Below, one piece after another: positions 16,160 to 24,547 of a DNA stretch of 64,000 nucleotides. Positions within the stretch are counted from its first letter, which is position 1; every line of letters begins with the position of its first letter. The notes beneath the pieces were generated by a model. That model did not search any database, was not told where the DNA came from, and saw only the letters and a program-made list of their open reading frames with translations. A program made the position numbers and the translations under genes. Origin of the DNA: a bacterium (GTDB taxonomy: Bacteria; Patescibacteriota; Saccharimonadia; Saccharimonadales; UBA4665); assembly GCA_021777375.1 (NCBI GenBank), contig JAJYDV010000004.1, forward strand, positions 1-64,000. Reading direction: 5' to 3'.

Positions 16160-16723
16160 ATGTTAGACATCACTGACCTTAAAAAAAATGTTCTTTTAGT
16201 GTTGAATGATGAACCCTACCGGGTCATTGAGTATAGTCAGAAAGTTATGGGTCGCGGTGGTTCAATCGTCAATGTTAAGATCAAGTCACTTATTAATGGC
16301 CGAGTTTTGGATAAGACTTTTAAAGGCAATGAACAACTTGAGAGTGCCGATATTACCACTAGTAGCGTCCAGTATCTATATAACGACAATGATGTTTTCT
16401 ATTTTATGGACCAGACTAATTTTAATCAGTTTGAAGTTCCCTCCGATATTATTGGCGACCAAGCCAACTACATAAAAGATGGCGACACAGTCCAACTGCA
16501 GTTTTTTAAAGAGCGCCCGATTAGTCTGGCTTTGCCTAAAAACGTAACTTTAAAAGTTGAATTTAGCGAAGAAGCGGTAAAAGGAGACACTTCTACCGCA
16601 ATTACTAAAAATGTAGTTTTAGAAACCGGTTTAAATGTTAAAGTGCCGGCCTTCATTAAAGTTGGAGATCTTGTTTCGATAGATACTCTAAGCGGGACTT
16701 ACCGCGAACGCGTTAAAAACTAG
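16160..16723 (+). CDS. efp: Translation elongation factor P
   Basis: 187 residues, three beta-barrel domains as usual: the KOW-like domain 1, the OB domain (VPSDIIGDQANYIKDGDTVQL) and the C-terminal domain (TGLNVKVPAFIKVGDLVSID). It relieves ribosome stalling at poly-proline. The modified tip loop of domain 1 reads VMGRGGSI, with Arg where E. coli has the lysylated Lys. No EarP-like or EpmA-like gene is seen in this window, so whether it is modified is unknown. Last gene of the rpsF operon. Confidence 0.93.
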   Translation: MLDITDLKKNVLLVLNDEPYRVIEYSQKVMGRGGSIVNVKIKSLINGRVLDKTFKGNEQLESADITTSSVQYLYNDNDVFYFMDQTNFNQFEVPSDIIGDQANYIKDGDTVQLQFFKERPISLALPKNVTLKVEFSEEAVKGDTSTAITKNVVLETGLNVKVPAFIKVGDLVSIDTLSGTYRERVKN

Positions 16724-16758
16724 TTCTTGTTCGTTGCGCAAAGGTAGATACTTTAGTT

Positions 16759-17358
16759 ATGAGTAAGAGTAGTTATAAGTATCAACAAGCCGCCGGAAAG
16801 AAGTACGTCAGCCGCGCTGCATATAAACTGGATTCTGTTTGCGTGACACTTGGTATCAATTTTAAAAACCGGGTCGTTCTCGATATCGGATCTAGTAGCG
16901 GTGGGTTTAGTGATTATGCCTTGCAGCATGGTGCCGTGAAAGTGATAGCAGTAGAAAAAGGTACCAAGCAAATGGATCCCAGACTGCTAACAAACCCGAG
17001 GTTGGAGCTGCACGAAAAGACAGATATTCGGGCTTTTCATTCAACTGCGAAAATTGATCTAATCCTAATAGATGTTTCTTTTGTATCGCTTGAGCAAATT
17101 CTGCCTGCATTATTGAGCAATGGTTTAGTAGATTCGGACAGCGTAATTATTGCAATGGCTAAACCGCAGTTTGAAACTACGGATCCAAAGTTAAAGAATC
17201 GTGGTGTAATTAAGAATGAACATATTAGACGCCAGCTACTAGCCAACCTAGAGCTGTGGCTAAAAGCACATTTTGTTATTCAAGCAAAAGCCGACTCTAG
17301 CTTGAGTGGTGTTAGAGGTAACCGTGAGCGTTTTTACAGGCTTAAAGTAGCTAAATAA
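16759..17358 (+). CDS. tlyA: TlyA-family rRNA 2'-O-methyltransferase without the S4 domain
   Basis: 199 residues against the usual 250-270. The FtsJ-like methyltransferase is intact: KYVSRAAYKL, the SAM-binding DIGSSSGGFSDYAL, AVEKGTKQMDPRL, DVSFVSLEQILPAL and the AKPQFE motif. The N-terminal S4 RNA-binding domain is missing; the gene starts at MSKSSYKYQQAAGKKY, directly at the methyltransferase. TlyA methylates 16S/23S rRNA cytidines. TAGATA and TTTAGTT precede the ATG without a clear Shine-Dalgarno. Confidence 0.85.
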   Translation: MSKSSYKYQQAAGKKYVSRAAYKLDSVCVTLGINFKNRVVLDIGSSSGGFSDYALQHGAVKVIAVEKGTKQMDPRLLTNPRLELHEKTDIRAFHSTAKIDLILIDVSFVSLEQILPALLSNGLVDSDSVIIAMAKPQFETTDPKLKNRGVIKNEHIRRQLLANLELWLKAHFVIQAKADSSLSGVRGNRERFYRLKVAK

Positions 17359-17400
17359 CTTGAGCTTTTGCTAAAGGGTAGCTAAACTCCCTTATATCAC

Positions 17401-18057
17401 ATGTATTTTTCATCGAGGTTACAAGCTGGGCGTATGCTGGCTAGCAAAATTGCGCCAAAGTATAGGTATGAAAACTGTATAGTAGTTGCGCTTGATGACG
17501 GCGGGGTAATGGTTGGTGCACAAATTGCGATTCAGCTCCACTGCATAATTACCTTTTTGCAAACCAGAGAAATAACTTTACCCAAAGAAATTGAAGCAAT
17601 AGCTGGAATAACCGACAGAGGCGACCTCGTTTTTAATAAAGATTTTTCGGAAGGTGAAGTAGATGAAATGGTTGGTGAGTTCCGAGGTTACCTTGAAGAA
17701 GAAAGAACTACAAAAATCCATGAGATAAATCAAATGCCCGGCAGCGAGGGCTTAATAAGCTTAGATATGCTAAGACACATGAATGTCATATTAGTATCCG
17801 AAGGTATGTCCAATTCAATGAAGCTCGACCTTGCGGAGGAATATTTAAAGCCGGTAGAGATCGAAAGTTTAATTGTTGCTCTGCCGATAGCTAGCGTTGA
17901 GGTTATTGATCGTATACATGTGATGGCCGATGCCATTTACTGTCTAAACGTAACTGATGATTACATGGAAACTAATCATTATTATGACAAAAATGACATG
18001 CCAAGTCACGATAAGATTATTAAGACGATTGAGAATATTATTTTACACTGGAAATAA
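17401..18057 (+). CDS. Phosphoribosyltransferase-like protein with a degenerate PRPP loop
   Basis: 218 residues. The start (F.SRLQAGRMLASKI) and the segment IVVALDDGGVMVGAQIA are typical of type I phosphoribosyltransferases of the kind used in nucleobase salvage or competence (ComF-like). The PRPP-binding motif, normally VDDG.aTG.T, reads VSEGMSNSMKLDLA and has lost both acidic residues and the Thr. The protein is therefore likely non-enzymatic or altered. It lies 42 nt after tlyA and converges with the Crp-like regulator. Confidence 0.6.
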   Translation: MYFSSRLQAGRMLASKIAPKYRYENCIVVALDDGGVMVGAQIAIQLHCIITFLQTREITLPKEIEAIAGITDRGDLVFNKDFSEGEVDEMVGEFRGYLEEERTTKIHEINQMPGSEGLISLDMLRHMNVILVSEGMSNSMKLDLAEEYLKPVEIESLIVALPIASVEVIDRIHVMADAIYCLNVTDDYMETNHYYDKNDMPSHDKIIKTIENIILHWK

Positions 18058-18064
18058 GCTGCTA

Positions 18065-18718
18065 TTATTCGAGAAGCTTTTTTAATGCCGGTAGGTTTCT
18101 TAGGGTATAGTACGATCGGTCTTTGCTGATAAGACCTTTTTTAATTAGTGCAGATATTTCCCGGCTAGTGGTTTCCCGAGTCGAATTTACGGAGCTTGCG
18201 ATATCCTGATGACGCAACGGCGCCTCAATTAACAGTCCGTTCTTAGTATTCCTGCCGACCCTTTGAGCCATAGTAAGTAAAAATGAGACAATTCGCTCAC
18301 GAACTGTCCGATACTCCAGGTTCAAGATTCGCTCGCTATGCAGCCTATACATTTCAAGAGTCATGTCCAGTAAAGGAGCCAGAGCGCCAGGATGTTCTGA
18401 AATTTCGGTTTCAAATTGCTGTTTTGTTATCTCGAGCGTTACTGTAGGTGCTAAGGCTCGGTAGGCTACTTGACGCTCCTGGCCGGTAACCGCCCAAATA
18501 AGTGGAAAAATCTCATCTTGCTTACGAATTATTAGTAGGTTTTCTTCTCCGTACTTTGAGATATCATAGGCCTTGACTAGGCCTTGAGTTATATAAAAAA
18601 CCCCGGGCGGTTGCTCCCCGGGGTGAATGACAAAATCGCCCTTTTTGTATGTTTTTCGCACCCCGTATTTTGAGAATACGTTTACCAATTCAGCCATTTG
18701 CTTTAAATTGGCTATCAT
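18065..18718 (-). CDS. Crp/Fnr-family transcriptional regulator
   Basis: 217 residues. Residues 1-130 are a cyclic-nucleotide-binding-type beta-barrel (KKGDFVIHPGEQPPGVFYITQGLVKAY). A long dimer helix follows, then a C-terminal Crp helix-turn-helix (LRHQDIASSVNSTRETTSREISALIKKG). The phosphate-binding cassette of true cAMP receptors (GE....ARSA) is not visible, and there are no clustered cysteines for an Fnr cluster, so the ligand is unknown. Target genes cannot be told from this window. Confidence 0.88.
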   Translation of the reverse strand: MIANLKQMAELVNVFSKYGVRKTYKKGDFVIHPGEQPPGVFYITQGLVKAYDISKYGEENLLIIRKQDEIFPLIWAVTGQERQVAYRALAPTVTLEITKQQFETEISEHPGALAPLLDMTLEMYRLHSERILNLEYRTVRERIVSFLLTMAQRVGRNTKNGLLIEAPLRHQDIASSVNSTRETTSREISALIKKGLISKDRSYYTLRNLPALKKLLE

Positions 18719-18862
18719 ATCCTAATTTAAACACAAATTCTAATTCCTAATCAAGCTTGACTGCGAGAACATGATCTTAATCACGCTTTATTGGTAACCA
18801 ATCTTACGGCCTAAACGGAGGTGCATAAATTAGAATTAATATACCAACAAAAAGGAGGGCTT

Positions 18863-19762
18863 GTGGTTGATCGAGATTACATCGAACGTCAGCTAAAAGA
18901 AATCGGTTTTGCGAACAGACGCCTCAATAGAGCCGAGATTAGAGAGCTTGAAAATATCCTCCTTCCTGAAGAGACAATCTATGAATGCGTAAACGGCTAC
19001 TATGAAGGCGGAGTAGCTTTGCTGGTCGCGACCGATATACGAGTACTGCTTATTGATAAAAAACCGATGGGATTTTTAAATGTTGATGATCTACGCTTTG
19101 ATATGATTAGCGATATCGACTATAGCCATCGTATCTTTGGAGCTCAGATAAACATTAATTGCGGTATGCGTAATCTAGTATTTAAAAGTTATAACCAACC
19201 TCGCTTACGTAAAGCAATCGGACATATTCAACAGCGAATGAGCGAAATTAAGAAAGAACAATCTCAACATGCTAATGAGCAGCGAAATCACCTTGAAGAG
19301 ATTAATCACCAACTTCAGATCTATCTTTTAGCTCAGCAGCAACACCTTGAACAGCAGTTATCTATGAATCATGATGTTCAGTTACCGAAGCCGAGTCCTA
19401 AGCTCGCGGACTACCTGTTTGCCCAAAGGCTATTAGAAGATTTTCAAAATCGTGGCATCGATCCAGATACCCCAAAGACTAACCCAACGGGAGTAAATTC
19501 TGCCGACAAGTTAGATATTGAATTTGTCCCTGTTGATCACATGGACAAAAAACTACTTGAAGAGATGGCTGAAGAGGGTAGGCGAGAGGTACTTGGCGAG
19601 ACAATACAAGTTGCTAATGATGCATCATCCCCGGCGTTGCAGTCCTCAATTCAAGGCGGAATAAACGATGCCCATAGTTTCGACTTGTCTCCTTTTAGGA
19701 TTGCCTACTCCAAACTTCCTTATCTGCTGCGCTCGAGAAGATACCATACCAAAGGTAGTTAA
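18863..19762 (+). CDS. PH-like domain protein of unknown function
   Basis: 299 residues from the GTG at 18863, chosen because AAAGGAGG (18851-18858) sits 4 nt upstream; an in-frame GTG at 18821 would add 14 residues but its GGAG touches the start codon. Residues 1-125 include a bacterial PH-like domain (VALLVATDIRVLLIDKKPMG, then FDMISDIDY and NLVFKSYNQPRLRKAI) of the kind that binds membranes or partners. A Gln/His-rich coiled coil follows (about 130-180), then an unrecognised tail. No membrane helix. Ends 2 nt from convergent ychF. Confidence 0.65.
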   Translation: MVDRDYIERQLKEIGFANRRLNRAEIRELENILLPEETIYECVNGYYEGGVALLVATDIRVLLIDKKPMGFLNVDDLRFDMISDIDYSHRIFGAQININCGMRNLVFKSYNQPRLRKAIGHIQQRMSEIKKEQSQHANEQRNHLEEINHQLQIYLLAQQQHLEQQLSMNHDVQLPKPSPKLADYLFAQRLLEDFQNRGIDPDTPKTNPTGVNSADKLDIEFVPVDHMDKKLLEEMAEEGRREVLGETIQVANDASSPALQSSIQGGINDAHSFDLSPFRIAYSKLPYLLRSRRYHTKGS

Positions 19763-19764
19763 GG

Positions 19765-20847
19765 CTATACGTTAAACTTAAACTCCACGATATCGTCGTC
19801 TTGCATAATGTAGTCTTTGCCTTCAGTTCTAACTTTACCTGCTGCACGTGCCCTAGACCATGAACCTAAGGATATGAGATCGGAGTAGTTAACTATATCG
19901 GCAGCAATAAAACCGCGTTCCATATCGCTGTGAATTGCTCCGGCGGCCACCTTGGCGCTTGAACCAGCTTTAATCGTCCAGGCTCTAACTTCTTTTTCGC
20001 CCGCCGTAAGGAAGGTTTGCAAACCGAGCGTTTTAAAAGATAAGGTCACTAACGTCTCTAGCCCCGACTTATTAACGCCGTAACTTTCTCTTAGTTCAGC
20101 GGCATCATAATCTTCTAATGCAGAAAATTCACTTTCCAACTTAGCGCAGACAAACATAGATGGTGCCGGAGAGACCAAGGTTGATAGTGAATCTAATTTA
20201 GCTTGGTTGACTAAATCAGCTTCGTCAACATTAAAAGAATAGATAATGGGCTTTGCCGTTAGCAAACCTAAGTCGGATAATGACTCAAGTTCTTCTTCGC
20301 TCAATGCATGGTATAACGGCCGAGTTTCGTCGAGAATAGCCAGTGCCTTATTAACTATTTCGCCTTGAGGTTTAAGCTTCGGATTTGCCTTAATTTCCTT
20401 ATCTAGTTTTGCCAAATGTCGAGTGAGAGTGCCCAGATCAGATAAGGCGAGTTCGGTGGTAATTGTACTAATGTCCCTGTGAGCATCAATACTTTCATTA
20501 ACGTGCACTACCTGGCTATCTGTAAAAGCTCTGACTACTTCAATGATGACTGAGACATTTCGGATATGCGACAAGAACTGATTACCCAAACCTTCACCCT
20601 TGCTTGCCCCAGCCACTAGCCCTGCAATATCCACAAACCGTATGCTTGCCGGCACAATTTTTGTTGTATTGAAAAGTCTTGCTAACCGGCCCAAGCGTTT
20701 ATCCGGTACGGCGACAATCCCAACATTTGGTTCAATGGTTGCAAAGGGGTAGTTAGCCGCTAAAACCGAAGCTTTAGTCAAAGAATTAAATAAGGTCGAT
20801 TTTCCGACATTGGGTAAACCGACGATGCCACAACTTATACTACTCAT
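19765..20847 (-). CDS. ychF: Redox-regulated ATPase YchF (OLA1-like P-loop protein)
   Basis: 360 residues from the ATG at 20847; an upstream TTG at 20868 lacks support. Walker A GLPNVGKSTLFNSLTKA, FATIEPNVGIV, DIAGLVAGASKGEGLGNQFL and the C-terminal TGS domain (TFLTAGEKEVRAWTIKAGS...) are intact. The base-specificity motif reads SFNVDE in place of the usual NVDE context, consistent with ATP preference. A ribosome-associated, stress-linked ATPase conserved in all bacteria. Confidence 0.95.
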   Translation of the reverse strand: MSSISCGIVGLPNVGKSTLFNSLTKASVLAANYPFATIEPNVGIVAVPDKRLGRLARLFNTTKIVPASIRFVDIAGLVAGASKGEGLGNQFLSHIRNVSVIIEVVRAFTDSQVVHVNESIDAHRDISTITTELALSDLGTLTRHLAKLDKEIKANPKLKPQGEIVNKALAILDETRPLYHALSEEELESLSDLGLLTAKPIIYSFNVDEADLVNQAKLDSLSTLVSPAPSMFVCAKLESEFSALEDYDAAELRESYGVNKSGLETLVTLSFKTLGLQTFLTAGEKEVRAWTIKAGSSAKVAAGAIHSDMERGFIAADIVNYSDLISLGSWSRARAAGKVRTEGKDYIMQDDDIVEFKFNV

Positions 20848-20906
20848 GCTTATTAATCCTCTGCACAAATAGTACAGTGTTTAGCACAAAAATGTCAATA
20901 AAACCA

Positions 20907-20935
20907 TTGACAAAAAAGTTGACATAATCTAGACT
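20907..20935 (+). promoter_or_regulatory. Consensus promoter of the Phd/PIN module, leaderless
   Basis: TTGACA at 20907-20912, 17 nt spacer, TAGACT at 20930-20935. The expected start, 7 nt downstream, is 20942, exactly the A of the antitoxin ATG. A second TTGACA at 20919 overlaps the spacer. No Shine-Dalgarno exists. Confidence 0.75.
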
Positions 20936-20941
20936 TAAAGT

Positions 20942-21226
20942 ATGACAAAAGTAAACACAATAACTAGTAGGGAGATCCTAAGAAACTATAAAGCTGTTTT
21001 TGATAAAGTTAAAAATACCAAACAGCGAACAATTGTCGTTAGTCATAAAGAACCACAAGTTGCTATTGTTAGCCTTGATGATCTAGAACAGCTTCAGCAA
21101 TTGCAATACAAAAATTCCACAAAAAGCCTACTGGACTTTACTAGTAAAGTACATGCGATCCTTCAAGAAGAGAAATTACCGAAAGATCTTGCTATCAACC
21201 ATGATAATTATCTTTGGCAAGGTTAA
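20942..21226 (+). CDS. Phd/YefM-type antitoxin
   Basis: 94 residues. The N-terminal TITSREILRNYKAVFDKVK, followed by TIVVSHKEPQVAIVSLDDLEQLQ, matches the Phd/YefM DNA-binding fold; the C-terminal helix would wrap the toxin. It represses its own promoter in known systems. The PIN toxin follows 22 nt later. Confidence 0.82.
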   Translation: MTKVNTITSREILRNYKAVFDKVKNTKQRTIVVSHKEPQVAIVSLDDLEQLQQLQYKNSTKSLLDFTSKVHAILQEEKLPKDLAINHDNYLWQG

Positions 21227-21248
21227 TACGGTGGGTTAGGAATAGCTT

Positions 21249-21671
21249 ATGAAAACAGTTATTGTTGACTCAGATGCATTAATAGCTCTGTTAAATAAAG
21301 ACGATCTGTTAACCGATAAAGCCGTAAAGACCCTTGAAGGTCTATACAGACTGGACACTAGACTATTTTATCCTGCCACGACACTTGTTGAAACTACTAC
21401 CGCCCTACAAAGAAAATTAAGCAATGCTGCACTCACTAAGGACATTGTTAAAATGATCAGAGATAGTCAATTCCCGGTTATAGCAGTTGATCAAGAAATT
21501 CTTGAATCGGCAGAATCGCTTTTTAACTCAAATGGCAGCAAGCAAAACACTCTTTTTGATGCTGTAGTTGCCGCAATCGCAAAAAGTCAAAAGGCCGACG
21601 CAGTATTTAGTTTTGATTCATGGTACGAAAAGATAGGACTAACTTTAGCTTTCAACATTCTAGAGAACTAA
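21249..21671 (+). CDS. PIN-domain toxin (VapC-like)
   Basis: 140 residues. PIN acidic positions are visible: VIVDSDALIALLNKDD (first Asp), TLVETTTAL, the central LFDAVVAAIAKSQKAD (Asp) and FSFDSWYEKIGL (last Asp). VapC-type toxins are Mg-dependent endoribonucleases, often cutting tRNA or rRNA. It is paired with the Phd-type antitoxin directly upstream, a common mixed arrangement. The 146 nt after it hold no gene I can support. Confidence 0.82.
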   Translation: MKTVIVDSDALIALLNKDDLLTDKAVKTLEGLYRLDTRLFYPATTLVETTTALQRKLSNAALTKDIVKMIRDSQFPVIAVDQEILESAESLFNSNGSKQNTLFDAVVAAIAKSQKADAVFSFDSWYEKIGLTLAFNILEN

Positions 21672-21817
21672 AAACTTAACTCTGTTCCAATTCTCTTAAC
21701 GTAAGCCGGCGAATAACCTCGAGTTCTTTTATCATCTGGCTTTAGAGGTCGATATTCTATCTCAAAAGGTAGGGTTGTGTCATAACCATGCCGCAACTTG
21801 CACTACTTATTATTTAT

Positions 21818-23656
21818 CTAAACTTTAGGATTGATTATTACTTTCTGATTTGGCGTGCAGGCTCTCGGATCCCAGGCGGCAAGCGGTTGGACTGCTTGGT
21901 TAGGTGTCGAAAGACCAGACGCTTGCATTGAGTTACTAGTTGAGCTAGGTGAAGCTTGGCTAGAAGTACTTGAGGTAGCAGAAGCGCTACTAGAAGGACT
22001 ATTTACTGTAAGGTCAGAGCCTGTTACGACAGTAACTTTAGAGCCTGAAGATACTAGGCCTGAGTTTAAAGATAGAATAACCGGTCCAGTTAACTGTCTG
22101 GCGACAGCTTCAGCATCTGCTTCAGTGCTATTGCTAGCATAGGCTACGACTGTTTCAAGGGTTTGTGAGCTTGCAGGGGTTATAGATGTAGGCTGCCCAA
22201 CCATATTAAATCCAAGAGCTTGCAGGGCTGAGCTTGTTTGTGTACCTTGGCCCGAAACTCCGCTTCCATTTACTACACTCACACTAATAGAGTTTGGACT
22301 TGGCAAAGGCTTGCCAGTCATAGTATCGGTAGAGTTTGATACGCCAAGAAATTCGTTGATAATTTGCTGATCAATGCTTTCAGATGGGAACGTAACAGAA
22401 CCATAGTCCAGACCGTTATAGTTATAGTTACTAAATGTGGTTACCGAGACTGGCAAGGTGTACTGACTTACATTGTTAAAGTTGACTGAGTGGAACTCAC
22501 TCGCCAGCTGGAGCATTACGGAAGTTGTAAATCCCGAATCTACTCGTACTTGTGGCGCGACCGCGTTAAGCAGTTTTTGATCAGTTATTGGATTTCCAAA
22601 ACCTTTAGTCACGACCGCGTTAGCCAACACCTTTAAGAACTCATGCGTTCTAGCTATTCTGGCTATATCACTTTGCAGTTCCTGTGGCCAGTAGTAGTGA
22701 TTATTAGTAGTAATTGACGGTGGTTTGTACTGTAAGTGCCTTGCTCTAATGACTTGCAGGGCTTGTACGCCGTTCAGCTGATAGCACCCAGGAGTTTGAA
22801 CATTTAAGTAAGACTCTGCATCAAAAACCGGTTCCGGAAAGTAGAGCTTAATCCCCCCGACCGCATTTACAATGTTAACAAAACCGTCGAAATTTAATTC
22901 AACATAGTGTTGGATTGGAATACCAAAGTCTTCCTCGACCGCATTAACCAACTGAGTCGGTCCTTCGTACAGAGCTGCATCAATTTTGAAGGCCTGATTG
23001 CCGGAGCGGGCGTTTGGCACAAACGTGTCTCTCGGAATAGATAAGACACTAACAGCGTGAGTTTTAGGTACAAAATGAACTACAAAAATGATGTCGCTAT
23101 TGACATCTGGGCCTTGCGTACAAAAACCCCACTGAGGATTTTGCACAGTAAGATTGCAACGATTAGTAGATCCGGCAACCAGTATGTTCTCGGCGCCTCC
23201 GACAGATGTTCGCAAGTTACCAACTGCTAAGTAGTTTATCTTATGAAGATCTTGCCAAACCTGCCACGATCCGGCGGCCACAATAATTAAGAACAGCGCG
23301 AGAATCGAGAATAAAGTAATTTTCTTCTTGCTGCGTTTCTTGTGTTTATGAACAATGTTTGGTTGGCTGGCAGCTCCTGATAGGGAAGAGCGGGAGATTG
23401 ATCCGGGGATTGTCCGGTTTAATAGCGTGTTGTTCTGCGGTGGAATATTAGGTCGAGAGTACGAGGGCAGTAAGTCTTTTTTATCATTCGGCACGTTAGG
23501 CAGTCTAGTGGGAGTAGCTGAATTGTTCCTGACAATTCCCAGATTATTAAGTTGACTGATCCGATCTGTCGGATTAGAACCTCTAGGACCTATAAATCCA
23601 TCAATGTTACCAGATTTGGATCTACGTCTTGGACGATTTTTATCATTGTTTTCCAT
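21818..23656 (-). CDS. LytR-CpsA-Psr (LCP) family cell-wall glycopolymer transferase
   Basis: 612 residues. A disordered basic N-terminus of about 110 residues ends in KHKKRSKKK before one membrane helix (about 113-133). The extracellular LCP domain has SDIIFVVHFVPKTHAVSVLSIPRDTFV (given in outline), HYVELNFDGFVNIVNAVGGI and IRARHLQY. A LytR_C domain (SVSVVNGSGVSGQGTQTSSAL) follows, then a Ser/Thr-rich tail. LCP enzymes attach glycopolymers to peptidoglycan or to surface proteins. Divergent from the pilus locus across 290 nt that carry AT-rich promoter-like sequence and no gene. Confidence 0.9.
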   Translation of the reverse strand: MENNDKNRPRRRSKSGNIDGFIGPRGSNPTDRISQLNNLGIVRNNSATPTRLPNVPNDKKDLLPSYSRPNIPPQNNTLLNRTIPGSISRSSLSGAASQPNIVHKHKKRSKKKITLFSILALFLIIVAAGSWQVWQDLHKINYLAVGNLRTSVGGAENILVAGSTNRCNLTVQNPQWGFCTQGPDVNSDIIFVVHFVPKTHAVSVLSIPRDTFVPNARSGNQAFKIDAALYEGPTQLVNAVEEDFGIPIQHYVELNFDGFVNIVNAVGGIKLYFPEPVFDAESYLNVQTPGCYQLNGVQALQVIRARHLQYKPPSITTNNHYYWPQELQSDIARIARTHEFLKVLANAVVTKGFGNPITDQKLLNAVAPQVRVDSGFTTSVMLQLASEFHSVNFNNVSQYTLPVSVTTFSNYNYNGLDYGSVTFPSESIDQQIINEFLGVSNSTDTMTGKPLPSPNSISVSVVNGSGVSGQGTQTSSALQALGFNMVGQPTSITPASSQTLETVVAYASNSTEADAEAVARQLTGPVILSLNSGLVSSGSKVTVVTGSDLTVNSPSSSASATSSTSSQASPSSTSNSMQASGLSTPNQAVQPLAAWDPRACTPNQKVIINPKV

Positions 23657-23995
23657 AAATAAACTTAGTTAATCTTATCACTAACGGAAACACATAAAAG
23701 ACTTTGATTTGTGGTTATCTATTTCTTTCAACTTGTTTAACCATATTTAACTAAAATCTACTCTATTATACGGACTAGAAAACTAATTTGTTTTATATAG
23801 ATAGCAAAATCAAAATAGTGGTCATTTGATAGTCTTTGAACCCATATGGTTGTAGACCGAGTTAAACTATATAAAACTTAAATATTTGCTAAAAGTATTT
23901 GCATAGGGTTCTGCAAACCAAGTAGATGATGCTGTATTTTTATATTGCCGTGCATCCTTATTATGCTAAAGTTTAATGTAGGAAAAGACTCAAGA

Positions 23996-24547
23996 ATGGA
24001 AGAAATTAAAATCGGAAGCTTTGATGGAAAAAAGTATTTTGGCAATCGTAACCTAAAGCCAGCTAGTTTAATATCTATTGTTGTTGTTTTGATAGTGTTA
24101 ATTACAGCTGGAATTTATTTTATGCAGCGTTCTAGGTCTACTTCACCTAAAGTTACCTACAATATTCCGGCTAACTTAACGCCAAATCAAAAAGCGTTGT
24201 ATCTTGCAAACTCCAATCAGTACCAAGCAGCTATGCAGGTTTATAAGCAAGAACTAACCGATACCAATAGCTCAAGTTCCAAGCTTAATATCTACTTCAT
24301 GATGTCAGCATTAGCTCTTCGGTTTAATGACTATTCTAATGCTAGACTTTATGCGAACGAGGCTAAGCTATTAGTGCCTAAATCTTCGGATCCTTATGTT
24401 TCTTTAGCACAATTAGCTACCGCGGAAGGTAACGCTAGCGCAGCTAAACAATACTGGCAGGAAGCAATTAATAATCTGGACCCTAACCAACCAGGATATA
24501 ATTTGATTAAGGAAGACTATCAAAGAAGTATGGCCGAGCTTAAATGA
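23996..24547 (+). CDS. Membrane-anchored tetratricopeptide protein of the pilus locus
   Basis: 183 residues from the ATG at 23996, chosen for AGGAAAAGA upstream; an in-frame TTG at 23945 and ATG at 23963 are alternatives, and TATGCT at 23961-23966 would fit a -10. One membrane helix (about residues 24-43) precedes TPR-like helices (NQKALYLANSNQYQAAMQVY, NDYSNARLYANEAKLL, ASAAKQYWQEAINNL). Tetratricopeptide proteins often act as pilotins or scaffolds for pilus assembly. It overlaps the next gene by ATGA, which supports a shared function. Confidence 0.7.
   Translation: MEEIKIGSFDGKKYFGNRNLKPASLISIVVVLIVLITAGIYFMQRSRSTSPKVTYNIPANLTPNQKALYLANSNQYQAAMQVYKQELTDTNSSSSKLNIYFMMSALALRFNDYSNARLYANEAKLLVPKSSDPYVSLAQLATAEGNASAAKQYWQEAINNLDPNQPGYNLIKEDYQRSMAELK

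Noticed and set aside
21682-21715. Possible fourth copy of the inter-module repeat after the first PIN toxin
   Set aside because: It shares GTTCCA and a GTA then GCC spacing but lacks the CCGCCA end; the match is too weak to count.
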